Assembly: GCA_937143345.1 (NCBI GenBank)
Contig: CAKZRD010000005.1
Span: forward strand, 1 to 45,209
Source: an uncultured archaeon
GTDB taxonomy: Archaea; Nanobdellota; Nanobdellia; Pacearchaeales; GW2011-AR1
DNA length: 45,209 bases
Direction: 5' to 3'
Positions within the stretch are counted from its first letter, which is position 1, and each line of letters begins with the position of its first letter. Shown here piece after piece: positions 33,202 through 42,163 of this stretch. A model generated the notes under the pieces. The model was not told the DNA's origin. It was given only the letters and a program-made list of their open reading frames with translations, and did not search any database. The position numbers were made by a program, and so were the translations under genes.

Positions 33202-33636
33202 AAAACATTTAAAAAAGATAAACTTTCTTTATTAAACAATTTCTTTTTTTTGAAGGAGTGACTAAACAATCAAATTCAGAAATAATTTCTCTTAACTATT
33301 CTTTATTAAACCTAACCAATTTGGCTAAGGTTTTTATATCAGGTAAATCTAAAATCTTAACCTTAACAGAATGTCTAAATCATTTTCTAGCAATCTGGTG
33401 GCTTCTTCTTTTATTTCTTCTGAATCCTAATATTTTTTCATCTGTCAAATGGTATTTTTTGTAAGTAACCAAATAAATCCAAATTTTTCTTAATGCGCTG
33501 GTGCACTTTACTATTTTTGGGAAGTTATGTATTTTAGGTTCGATACCTTATATCTCTTATCTTTTTAAAATTTTTTTATTTTGTAACTCCCAACAAGAAA
33601 CGACAAATTTATAAAGGCAGTTTTATTAATCTTATT

Positions 33637-34038
33637 ATGCCAAATCCAAGATTTATCGGAGATAACGGTGAGCCAACAGTAGAACTGCTTTTGAAATTAG
33701 AAAAAGCAAAAAGAGTTTATTTTCAAAATCTAGAAAGTTTCTGTAATAATAACTCTTTTTCTGTAAATGAGATGAAAGATATAAGGGGTGTTTATCTAAT
33801 AGGATCTCACGCTAAGGCTTGTGATTGGGACAATGAAAACAGCGATGTAAATTTTAAACTTGTTTTACCCTTCGCTCTTCCGATGAATCTTTTTGAATAT
33901 AAGAGGAAAGTTCTTGATCCAATCTTATGCCACAAACACCTAAAAAAAAGTAAATGGATTGATTTGTTTTTTGTAAGAGAAGAATACCAAGTATTTCCCC
34001 CACATATAGACCTAACAGAATATTGGCATAGATTATAA
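33637..34038 (+). CDS. Nucleotidyltransferase-fold protein with altered active site (SDVN)
   Basis: VYLIGSHAKACDWDNENSDVNFKLV...KWIDLFFVREEYQV; TTTATAAAG 29 nt upstream. Confidence 0.7.
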   Translation: MPNPRFIGDNGEPTVELLLKLEKAKRVYFQNLESFCNNNSFSVNEMKDIRGVYLIGSHAKACDWDNENSDVNFKLVLPFALPMNLFEYKRKVLDPILCHKHLKKSKWIDLFFVREEYQVFPPHIDLTEYWHRL

Positions 34039-34446
34039 TTATCTATAACTTTTTTGTCTTTTTGCTCTTGCTTTTGAATCTCTTGGTTTGTATGTTTCTT
34101 TTCTTCTTGTATCAGCAACCAAAAGATTTCTGTCATAAGAAAGGTAAGCTCTTTTCAAAGATTCGTTTTTTGTAAAAGAATATATTGCTTTCGCAATTGC
34201 AAGACGAACTGCTTCTGTTTGTGAAGCAACACCACCTCCTTTTACATTAATATCTATATCATAATCCCTTTTCCCTAAAATTTCGTCGGCAATTAAGAGT
34301 GGTTCTTCGATTTCCATTCTATTAAGAGGGGGAAAATAAAACAATCTTTTCTTGTTTATTTTTATTTTACCAGTGCCTTCTTTTATAGAAGCTTTCGCTA
34401 TTGCTGTTTTTCTTTTTCCAGAAACAACAATACTTTTTTTTATCAT
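34039..34446 (-). CDS. rps9: 30S ribosomal protein uS9
   Basis: SGKRKTAIAKASIKEGTGKIKIN... C-terminal DSKARAKRQKSYR. Confidence 0.97.
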   Translation of the reverse strand: MIKKSIVVSGKRKTAIAKASIKEGTGKIKINKKRLFYFPPLNRMEIEEPLLIADEILGKRDYDIDINVKGGGVASQTEAVRLAIAKAIYSFTKNESLKRAYLSYDRNLLVADTRRKETYKPRDSKARAKRQKSYR

Positions 34447-34841
34447 CCTAAAAGTTTACAAATTTCATTTAATTCAACAAATTTCAAAGGTTTATTTATT
34501 TTTAATTTTATTACTTCTTTTTCAGGAATTATTTGTTCAGACAAAAAGCATTTTATTCTCTTATAGGCTTTTTTTCCTTTTTCTCTGTCCCAAGGAAGCA
34601 TTCCTCGAATCATTCTTTTTAATAAAAAATGCGGATATTTTGAAACTTTTGGCCCCTTTAAACTTTTTCCTCCTTTTTTTCTCCAATTAATAATTTCTTC
34701 TAAAACATTTTTCTTTGTTCCAGAAATTATTGATTTTTCGGAATTTAAAACAAAGACTTCATCACCTTCTAAAGCTTTTTTAGCTACAAAACTTCCTAAT
34801 CTTCCAATTTGAATTCCTTCAGCATCAACATAAATTTTCAT
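34443..34841 (-). CDS. rpl13: 50S ribosomal protein uL13
   Basis: IYVDAEGIQIGRLGSFVAKKALEGDEVFVLNSEKSIISG...FLLKRMIRGMLPWDREKGKKAYKRIK. Confidence 0.97.
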   Translation of the reverse strand: MKIYVDAEGIQIGRLGSFVAKKALEGDEVFVLNSEKSIISGTKKNVLEEIINWRKKGGKSLKGPKVSKYPHFLLKRMIRGMLPWDREKGKKAYKRIKCFLSEQIIPEKEVIKLKINKPLKFVELNEICKLLG

Positions 34842-35215
34842 ATTAACAGCTTAACTCCCTTTAATTCAGGATTTTTTTTCAATTCTTCTTCAATTAAAAC
34901 TGCTTCGCTTTTATAATTTTTTATTTTTTCTAATGCTTTTTCAGAAAACTTCCATGAAACAATTTTTATTTTTTTTGTTAGTTCTCCAGAGCTTAAAACC
35001 TTCCCTGGTACAAAAACAACTTCGTTCTCTTTTGTTTTTTTGTTTATTTCTTCCAAATTTTTTTCTATTCTTTTTCTCTTTGGTAATGCTAAATAATATG
35101 CAAACTCAAGATTAACTTTTTTTATTTTATTTATTAATTTAGCGAAATCTTTATTTGTTTTTCTTAAAGCTTTCTCTTCGATTTTTGTTTTTGATATTTT
35201 TCTTTTCATTTTCAA
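34838..35215 (-). CDS. rpl18e: 50S ribosomal protein eL18
   Basis: VVFVPGKVLSSGELTKKIKIVSWKFSEKALEKI; first gene of eL18-uL13-uS9 operon. Confidence 0.93.
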   Translation of the reverse strand: MKMKRKISKTKIEEKALRKTNKDFAKLINKIKKVNLEFAYYLALPKRKRIEKNLEEINKKTKENEVVFVPGKVLSSGELTKKIKIVSWKFSEKALEKIKNYKSEAVLIEEELKKNPELKGVKLLI

Positions 35216-35304
35216 AACTAACGGAGAAGTAGTCTTACCTACTAAACGCGTTAGCTCGCAGGTTTATATTAATGCGAAAAAGTTTGTTTTTAAACTTTTC
35301 TATA

Positions 35305-35387
35305 TGAGGAGAGGAGGATTCGAACCCCCGTAGGCAAAAGCCACAGGATCTTAAGTCCTGCCCGTTTGGCCACTCCGGCATCTCCTC
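35305..35387 (-). tRNA. tRNA-Leu(TAA)
   Basis: Reverse complement folds: GAGGAGA/TCTCCTC, anticodon loop CTTAAGA, long variable arm, GGGGGTTCGAATCCTCC T arm. Confidence 0.94.
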
Positions 35388-35471
35388 GTAGAAATTATAA
35401 ATTCAAAATATATAAAAACTTATCTGTTTAAATCATTAAGTTTTAAAACCTTTTCAATATATTAATTTTAA

Positions 35472-35542
35472 GCGCGGGTAGTTCAGTGGCAGAATACTAG
35501 CCTTCCAAGCTTGTGACCCGGGTTCGAATCCCGGCCCACGCA
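35472..35542 (+). tRNA. tRNA-Gly(TCC) with two stem mismatches
   Basis: GCGCGGG...CTTCCAA...CCGGGTTCGAATCCCGG CCCACGC A; C4-A69 and T28-T42 mismatches. Confidence 0.9.
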
Positions 35543-35581
35543 TTTCAAAACACTTAAAAATACTTTTGCTTTTCGATTTTA

Positions 35582-36607
35582 ATGGAAAAAATAAAAAATT
35601 TTTATAACAAAAATTACAAAAAGTTAGTAGCTATTCCTGTTTTATTGTTTTTTTTGGCATTAGGTTATCTTTTTTATTTTTATTTCCAAACAGGGGATTT
35701 TTTTTATAAAGATGTTTCTCTAAAAGGGGGAACAACAATTTCTCTTTTTTTCGATTTAAATGAAAAAGCTCTAGAACCTGAATTAAAAAAAATAACTTCT
35801 GATTTAGAAATAAAAACACTTACAGATAACACTGGCAAAAAAATAAGTATTATTTTGGTAATCCCTGAGGAGAAAAAAGAAGAAGTTATAAATTTCTTGG
35901 AAGAAAAAATAGGTCAAAAGTTAACCCAAGAAAATTCATCTATAGAAACAACTTCTTCCTCCTTGAGTAAAAACTTTCAGAAACAACTCATTTATTCTTT
36001 AATCATTGCTTTTTTCTTCATGTCTTTAGTTGTTTTTATTATATTCGCCAAGAATAAAAAAATAAAAATCCTATCGGTTTTTTTAACAATTTTTCTTTTA
36101 ATATTCATAAGATTTTCTCTACATAATACAAATCTTCTACTTAAGTTGGCTATCTTTTTTTTGGCTTTTTTTCTTGCTTATTTTTATTTTAAATTTTCAA
36201 TTTCTTCTTTCGCAGTTCTTTTTGCAGCAGCTTCAGACATTATTTTAACTCTTTCTCTAGTGAATCTTTTAGAGATAAAATTATCGACAGGAGGAATCGT
36301 TGCCTTTTTGATGTTGCTCGGTTATTCTGTTGACACAAATATTCTTTTAACAACAAGAGTTTTTAAAAGAAAGAAAACTTCGGTAAACAGAGAAATATTC
36401 AATGCTTTCAAAACAGGAATTTCAATGACACTAACCTCGATATTTGCCTTAGTTTTTGCATTAATTTTTGTTTATAGATTTCAAAGTGTTCTAAACCAAA
36501 TTTTTTCAATTTTAATTATTGGTTTATGTTTTGATTTAATAAACACATGGATATTTAATGCTTCTTTACTTAAATTCTTCACGGAGAAAAATGAAAATCA
36601 CATTTAA
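35582..36607 (+). CDS. secF: Protein translocase subunit SecF
   Basis: LKGGTTISLFF; VDTNILLTTRVFKRKKT; six-TM SecDF architecture. Confidence 0.9.
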   Translation: MEKIKNFYNKNYKKLVAIPVLLFFLALGYLFYFYFQTGDFFYKDVSLKGGTTISLFFDLNEKALEPELKKITSDLEIKTLTDNTGKKISIILVIPEEKKEEVINFLEEKIGQKLTQENSSIETTSSSLSKNFQKQLIYSLIIAFFFMSLVVFIIFAKNKKIKILSVFLTIFLLIFIRFSLHNTNLLLKLAIFFLAFFLAYFYFKFSISSFAVLFAAASDIILTLSLVNLLEIKLSTGGIVAFLMLLGYSVDTNILLTTRVFKRKKTSVNREIFNAFKTGISMTLTSIFALVFALIFVYRFQSVLNQIFSILIIGLCFDLINTWIFNASLLKFFTEKNENHI

Positions 36608-38129
36608 AGTTTGGATAGTCATCGTTGTAGTTTTGTTTTCATTATTGTCAATTTTTTCTTTTCCCCCCAAATTTTTAGATAAAAAAATTATAGTTTCTTC
36701 AATAGAAAAGAATTCTTCTTTATTTAAGGAAGGTCTCAGAGCAAACATGAGGGTTTTAGAAATAAACGGAGAGGAAATAAACTCTTTAGAAAAAATAAGC
36801 TCAATAATCTCCAATTTGAATAATTCTAAAACAGAGATAAAAACAGATTCTCTTACAATAACAAGTATTTTTTCATCGGAAGATTTTGACAAAGTTATTT
36901 TTTCTGAACCTAAACTAACAAGAATAAGAACGGGTTTAGATATTGAGGGAGGAGCAAGAGCGTTGGTTAAAGCAGATATTTCTCTTTCAGAAAACCAATT
37001 AGATGATTTAATTGCTGTTTCTCAGGAGAGATTTAATGTTTATGGTTTAACAGATATTCAATTGAGAAAGGTTTCTGATTTCGAAGGAAACAAGTTTATG
37101 CTTGTTGAAATTGCGGGCTCATCTCCTTCAGATTTAGAAGAGTTAATTACAAAACAAGGAAAATTTGAAGCAAAAATAGGTAATGAAACAGTTTTTATCG
37201 GAGGGAATGAAGATATTACTTATGTTGGAAGAACAGGGAAAGATTCTGGAATAAGGGAGTGTTTTAGAAGTGAAAATCTCGAAATATGTAATTTTGCTTT
37301 TTCAATTTCTTTAAGCGATAAGGCGGCAAAGAAGTTTGCAGAAATAACAAAAGATTTGGAAATAAATTCTTCTTCTGGTAAAGGTTATCTTTCAAAAACA
37401 ATTGATTTTTATTTAGACGATGAACTTAGAGATTCTTTGTCTATCGCAGCAGATTTGAGGGGGAGAGAAACAACACAAGTTCAGATTTCTGGAAGAGGAT
37501 CAAGTACAACAAGACAAGAAGCTTATGAAGAAGCTGAAAACCAAATGAAAAAACTTCAAACAATATTAATCACAGGGAGTTTACCTTATAAATTAGAAAT
37601 TGTTAAGTTAGATAGAATATCGCCTCATCTAGGAGAAGATTTTGTTAAACAAATTTTTTTAGCAGGCACTTTTGCATTTTTAGGCGTTTTTTTAATTGTT
37701 TTTATTAAATACAGAAGAATAAAGCCTACTTTATTGATGTTAATCTTTTTGTTCGCAGAGATAATTATTATTTTAGGAATTGCAGCGTTAATTAATTGGA
37801 ATTTAGATCTGCCTTCAATTGCAGGAATTTTAGCAACAATTGGAACAGGAATAGACAGCATGATAGTTATATTAGATGAGGCCAAAGTTAAAGAAGAATC
37901 AATTAAAGAAAAAATAAAGAAAGCACTTTTCATAATAGTTTGTTCTTTTTCAACAACAGCAGTCGCACTTATTCCTTTAACTGGAGCTCTTTCTTTTTTA
38001 GGTATAGGCGCAGTTTCAGCAGGTTTATTTAAAGGTTTTGCCGTTACAACTCTTATCGGAATTTCTATCGGAGTTTTAATAACTAGACCTGCATTTTCAG
38101 ATTTAGTTAGTCAAATTAATAACGAATGA
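36591..38129 (+). CDS. secD: Protein translocase subunit SecD with N-terminal PDZ-like insert (start revised to ATG 36591)
   Basis: TGLDIEGGARALVKAD; GTGIDSMIVILDEAKVKEE; PDZ-like IEKNSSLFKEGLRANMRVLEINGEEINSLEKISSII. Confidence 0.9.
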   Translation: MKITFKVWIVIVVVLFSLLSIFSFPPKFLDKKIIVSSIEKNSSLFKEGLRANMRVLEINGEEINSLEKISSIISNLNNSKTEIKTDSLTITSIFSSEDFDKVIFSEPKLTRIRTGLDIEGGARALVKADISLSENQLDDLIAVSQERFNVYGLTDIQLRKVSDFEGNKFMLVEIAGSSPSDLEELITKQGKFEAKIGNETVFIGGNEDITYVGRTGKDSGIRECFRSENLEICNFAFSISLSDKAAKKFAEITKDLEINSSSGKGYLSKTIDFYLDDELRDSLSIAADLRGRETTQVQISGRGSSTTRQEAYEEAENQMKKLQTILITGSLPYKLEIVKLDRISPHLGEDFVKQIFLAGTFAFLGVFLIVFIKYRRIKPTLLMLIFLFAEIIIILGIAALINWNLDLPSIAGILATIGTGIDSMIVILDEAKVKEESIKEKIKKALFIIVCSFSTTAVALIPLTGALSFLGIGAVSAGLFKGFAVTTLIGISIGVLITRPAFSDLVSQINNE

Positions 38130-38578
38130 AACCGACAACGCATTTATTTTTAGGACTTATCTTTTCGCTCTTAAGTTATTTAATATTTGAGATATCTCTT
38201 CTCGAATTTCTTATTCTTTTTCTTTCAACATGGTTTTTTATTGATTTAGATATTGTTTTTATTTTTATAATTAAAAAAAGAAGTTTGAACCCATTTAGAT
38301 TTTATTCATGGGCAAAAAATCAGAAAGATTTTATTATAAAGTCAAAAAAGGAAAGGAAGAAGATTCATTATTATTTTAGATTTTTTCATTCATTTGAATT
38401 AATTTTGCTTTTATTAATTTTTTCTTTTTTTAATAAATTTTTATTTTTTGTAATTATAGGTTTTGTTTTTCATTTGATCCTTGATTGGATAGACCTATAC
38501 AATTTAAACTTGGATATTTTTCATAAGGTTAGTTGGTTTTATTATTTAAAAAAGAATAAAAACACAAAAAAACAATAA
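38126..38578 (+). CDS. Membrane protein resembling YdjM/DUF457-type membrane-bound metal hydrolases
   Basis: THLFLGLI...DLDIV...HYYFRFFHSFE...FHLILDWIDL histidine/aspartate pattern in TM helices; ATGA overlap with secD. Confidence 0.6.
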   Translation: MKPTTHLFLGLIFSLLSYLIFEISLLEFLILFLSTWFFIDLDIVFIFIIKKRSLNPFRFYSWAKNQKDFIIKSKKERKKIHYYFRFFHSFELILLLLIFSFFNKFLFFVIIGFVFHLILDWIDLYNLNLDIFHKVSWFYYLKKNKNTKKQ

Positions 38579-38583
38579 TTTTT

Positions 38584-39915
38584 ATGTTTAAGATATTAAC
38601 AACAAAAGTTTTTGGTCTGACGAAAAGAGTGTTAAGAAGAGATTTTTCTGGGAATACCGGGATTGCAATAAAGAATTCAATTTTTCAATTTTTGACTAAT
38701 GCTATTGGAAAAGTTGGAAGCCTTATTTTTACAGTATTTCTTGCCAGAATTTTACTTCCAGAGATTTTTGGTCTTTACTCTTTAGCGCTTTCAACAATCT
38801 TAATTTTTGCAGCTTTTACTGATTTGGGTACGAACAGCGCATTAATAAAATTTCTTTCTAAGAATGAGAAAAACCAGAGAAAAGCAGGTGCCTTTATCTA
38901 CTTTATAAGAAATTTAAAATTAAAATTAACTGTTTTATCTTCTTTAATCTTGATTTTATCTTCTTATTTTATTGCTAACTTTTATTACAAAAAACCGATT
39001 TTTTTAGCTTTGTTGGCAGGTTCTTTATATATTTTATTTAATAGCATTTTAGGTTTTGTTGTGGGTTTATTTCAAGCGAGAAACAATTTTAAATATCCTT
39101 TCTATAAAGAAATTTTCTATCAAATAACAAGGTTGGTTTTAGTTCCAATAACAATCCTTTTTGTTTTAGATTCTTCGAAGGAAATTCTTCTAGGAGGAAT
39201 TTTTTTATCTCTTTCTCTTTGCTTCTTCTTTTCTATATTTTTTCTTTATCCAAAAATAAAAAAATACCCTTCCGATAAATTATCAGAAAAAGAAAAGAAA
39301 GAAGTAATAAAGTTTATTATTCCATTAAGTGCAACAGCTTTAACAGGACTTTTTTTTGGAACAATAGATATTATAATGCTTGGAAGATTTGTCCATTCTT
39401 CTTATTTGGCTTATTATCAGGCGGCTTTCGCTTTAATCGGTTCAGTCAGTGTTTTAATTCCCTTTGCTGCAGCTTTTTTTCCAGTTTTTTCAAGATTGTC
39501 TGAAGAAAAGCTTAAATTAGTATTAAAAAAATCATTAGCAGTAACATTTATTTTTTCTTTTTTTGCTATTATTTTTACTTTGTTTCTTTCAGATATAGTG
39601 GTTAAGGCAATATACGGAGTTGAGTATTTACCGACTTCAAAAATATTAAGAATTCTTTCAATTCTTCTTCTGGTTGATTCATTCAATGCAGTATTTTCAA
39701 ACTTTTTTATTTCACAATCAAAAAACAAATTTTTGTCAAAAACTTTAATTTTAGCGACATTTTTAAACATTTTATTGAACTTTATTTTAATTAAATATTT
39801 TTTACAATTTTCTATGTTTCATGCAACAATAGGCGCAGCTATTGCGACAATTTTAAGCAGAATTTTTATTTTGGGTATTTTTTTTATAAAAAATTATAAA
39901 GAAAAAAGAAAATAA
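38584..39915 (+). CDS. Oligosaccharide flippase (Wzx/MATE-like polysaccharide exporter)
   Basis: 12+ TM; AIKNSIFQFLTNAIGKVGSLIFTVFLARILLPEIFGLYSLALSTILIFAAFTDLGTNSALIKFLS. Confidence 0.92.
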   Translation: MFKILTTKVFGLTKRVLRRDFSGNTGIAIKNSIFQFLTNAIGKVGSLIFTVFLARILLPEIFGLYSLALSTILIFAAFTDLGTNSALIKFLSKNEKNQRKAGAFIYFIRNLKLKLTVLSSLILILSSYFIANFYYKKPIFLALLAGSLYILFNSILGFVVGLFQARNNFKYPFYKEIFYQITRLVLVPITILFVLDSSKEILLGGIFLSLSLCFFFSIFFLYPKIKKYPSDKLSEKEKKEVIKFIIPLSATALTGLFFGTIDIIMLGRFVHSSYLAYYQAAFALIGSVSVLIPFAAAFFPVFSRLSEEKLKLVLKKSLAVTFIFSFFAIIFTLFLSDIVVKAIYGVEYLPTSKILRILSILLLVDSFNAVFSNFFISQSKNKFLSKTLILATFLNILLNFILIKYFLQFSMFHATIGAAIATILSRIFILGIFFIKNYKEKRK

Positions 39916-40401
39916 AAGAAGAGCAAAAATAAAAAATAAAATTTCATTTTTATTTTCCAAACTTTTTTCTTTTATGTCTTTTATTACATTTTCTGTTAAA
40001 ACGATTATTTCTTCATCGAGTTCAATTTTTCTTACTTCTAATTCAACCCAACTCCCTATTTCTACAATGTTCGCATCAGAATAAAAAAAGATAATCCCAG
40101 AAAAATTTCCACCTTTTTTAGGATTAAAACAAAATTCATATTTTCCTTTTTCTAAATAAGTGTAATTAAAAGATATTTTTATTTTCTCAGAGCTTAATTT
40201 ATATTTTTCTATATCACCCTTGCCGTCGATTGACCATCTCGAGCTTATAGAATAATTTTCTTCTGGTAAAACCCAAATATTTACACATTTTGTTTCATAT
40301 TGGTCCATTTTAATTTTTTGGTAGGTCGGAGAAATTTTTATAGAAGAAGAAAAGTTTATTAAAAACAATAACGATAAAAAAAGAATTAATAATTTTTTCA
40401 T
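39853..40401 (-). CDS. Secreted/C-terminally membrane-anchored beta-domain protein
   Basis: N-terminal signal peptide and C-terminal TM helix; converges on and overlaps flippase 3' end by 63 nt. Confidence 0.7.
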   Translation of the reverse strand: MKKLLILFLSLLFLINFSSSIKISPTYQKIKMDQYETKCVNIWVLPEENYSISSRWSIDGKGDIEKYKLSSEKIKISFNYTYLEKGKYEFCFNPKKGGNFSGIIFFYSDANIVEIGSWVELEVRKIELDEEIIVLTENVIKDIKEKSLENKNEILFFIFALLLFSFFFIIFYKKNTQNKNSA

Positions 40402-40403
40402 TT

Positions 40404-41009
40404 TTAAGGAGAACCAGAATTAACACTAGACCAGTCGGGAACGATAATAAATTTAATACTATTCCTATAATTTTCTATTGTAAAAGGGATTGGGTCTTCA
40501 TATTCGGATAAATCCAACAAAATAGATTGTTCTCCGTTGCTATTAGTAGCATTTTCTAGCCCGGACGAAGTTAAAACACTCCAATATCCTTCATTTTTTG
40601 TAAGATTAAATTTCATTTTATAAAAGCCAATTTTTGTCCATTTGCTTTTCGAACTTTCAAAAATTCTAGCAAAGTATAAATTAGAGAAAATATTATCATT
40701 CGAATTTACTAGCGTTGGAATTATGTCTACATCAACATTTCCTCTTGCTTTTATCTTATATTTTGCCCTATAGCTATTCCAATTTTTTTTAGGTTGAACA
40801 TTTCCAAAATTAATTTCCGAAGTGTTTAATTGAACTTCTGCCCACCATTTTGTTGCAGATATATTTGCGATAACATCAAACTCCGCACTTGTATTTTTTA
40901 TTGTTGTTGTTTCATTACCAATAAAAGTTCCGTTATAGCTAGATGATGAAAAACTTATCCCAAATATGAAAAATCCAAAAAACAAGATGAGCACGAACTT
41001 TTCCCCCAT
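40404..41009 (-). CDS. Secreted beta-rich protein with many N-glycosylation sequons
   Basis: Signal peptide MGEKFVLILFFGFFIFGISFSSSS; numerous NxS/T; TTTAAAAAC 29 nt upstream. Confidence 0.7.
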   Translation of the reverse strand: MGEKFVLILFFGFFIFGISFSSSSYNGTFIGNETTTIKNTSAEFDVIANISATKWWAEVQLNTSEINFGNVQPKKNWNSYRAKYKIKARGNVDVDIIPTLVNSNDNIFSNLYFARIFESSKSKWTKIGFYKMKFNLTKNEGYWSVLTSSGLENATNSNGEQSILLDLSEYEDPIPFTIENYRNSIKFIIVPDWSSVNSGSP

Positions 41010-41150
41010 AATATTTATTTTTTCAAAAAGTTTTTAAATTTTTCTTCAAGTCTTAAAAAACAAACTTTTTAATAATCTTTTTTTATTCTTTTTAGTATAA
41101 CAAAATATGGACAAAGAAAATCTTATAAACTTCTTTTCTTTAAATATTCC

Positions 41151-42140
41151 ATGAAAAAAGCATTAGTTTGTGGTGCTGGTGGATTCATTGGTTCTCATTT
41201 AGTTAGAAGACTTAAAAAAGAAGGATACTGGGTTCGTGGGGCAGATTTGAAATATCCAGAATTTTCCAAAACAGATGCGGATGATTTTTTAAAAATAGAT
41301 TTGAGATATTTAGAAAACTGCCAGAAGGCTTTAGTTTTACCGGGTGGAGAAAAGTTCGACGAAGTTTATCAATTAGCAGCTGACATGGGCGGGGCAGGAT
41401 ATATTTTCACAGGAGAACATGATTTAGCTGTCATGCATAACTCTGCGCAAATAAATCTAAACTTTGCTCATTTATACGAAAAATACAAAAAGCTATTCTA
41501 TTCTTCATCTGCTTGTGTATATCCCCAAGAAGTCCAAATGGATCCTAAAAATCCAGGTTTAAAAGAAGAAATGGCCTATCCCGCACATCCTGATTCAGAG
41601 TATGGTTGGGAAAAGTTATTCAGTGAAAGATTGTACCTTTCTATGATGAGAAATACTGGCGTTCCAGTAAGAATTGCAAGGTTTCATAATATTTTCGGCC
41701 CAGAAGGGACTTGGGAAGGAGGTAAGGAAAAGGCCCCTGCAGCCATATGTAGGAAAGTTGCTTACGCAAAAGATGGAGACACAATTGAAATCTGGGGAGA
41801 CGGGGAGCAAACAAGGTCCTTTCTTTATATAGATGAATGTTTAGAAGGAATTAGGAGACTTGTTGAGTCTGACTTCACTGGTCCAGTAAATATTGGCTCA
41901 GAAGAAGATATAACTATAAATAACCTTGCGCTAATGGTTGCAGAAATCGCAGGAAAAAAGATAAATCTGAAACACATTCCAGGACCAATTGGAGTTCGAG
42001 GAAGAAATTCAGAAAATACTTTAATAAAAGAGAAGTTGGGGTGGGCTCCTAATTATCCTCTCAAAAAAGGAATGGAGAAAACTTATGCTTGGATAGAAGA
42101 ACAAGTAAAGAAGAAAATCCAGGAAAAAGATAACTATTAA
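41151..42140 (+). CDS. GDP-mannose 3,5-epimerase-like extended SDR
   Basis: GAGGFIGSHL; SSACVYP; YGWEKL; ARFHNIFGPEGTWEGGKEKAPAAICRK; WGDGEQTRSFLYIDECLEGI; HIPGPIGVRGRNSENTLIKEKLGWAP. Confidence 0.9.
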   Translation: MKKALVCGAGGFIGSHLVRRLKKEGYWVRGADLKYPEFSKTDADDFLKIDLRYLENCQKALVLPGGEKFDEVYQLAADMGGAGYIFTGEHDLAVMHNSAQINLNFAHLYEKYKKLFYSSSACVYPQEVQMDPKNPGLKEEMAYPAHPDSEYGWEKLFSERLYLSMMRNTGVPVRIARFHNIFGPEGTWEGGKEKAPAAICRKVAYAKDGDTIEIWGDGEQTRSFLYIDECLEGIRRLVESDFTGPVNIGSEEDITINNLALMVAEIAGKKINLKHIPGPIGVRGRNSENTLIKEKLGWAPNYPLKKGMEKTYAWIEEQVKKKIQEKDNY

Positions 42141-42163
42141 AGAAGCCTTTTTGTTTTATTTTC

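Noticed and set aside
33258-33464. 68-aa plus ORF
   Set aside because: Low-complexity Leu/Ser content; the opposite strand gives a more protein-like (decayed) reading.
33520-33560. TTAGGTTCGATACCTTA resembling a tRNA T arm
   Set aside because: No matching acceptor, D or anticodon stems could be found around it.
33807-34136. 109-aa minus ORF
   Set aside because: Antisense to the NTase-fold gene and overlaps uS9 out of frame.
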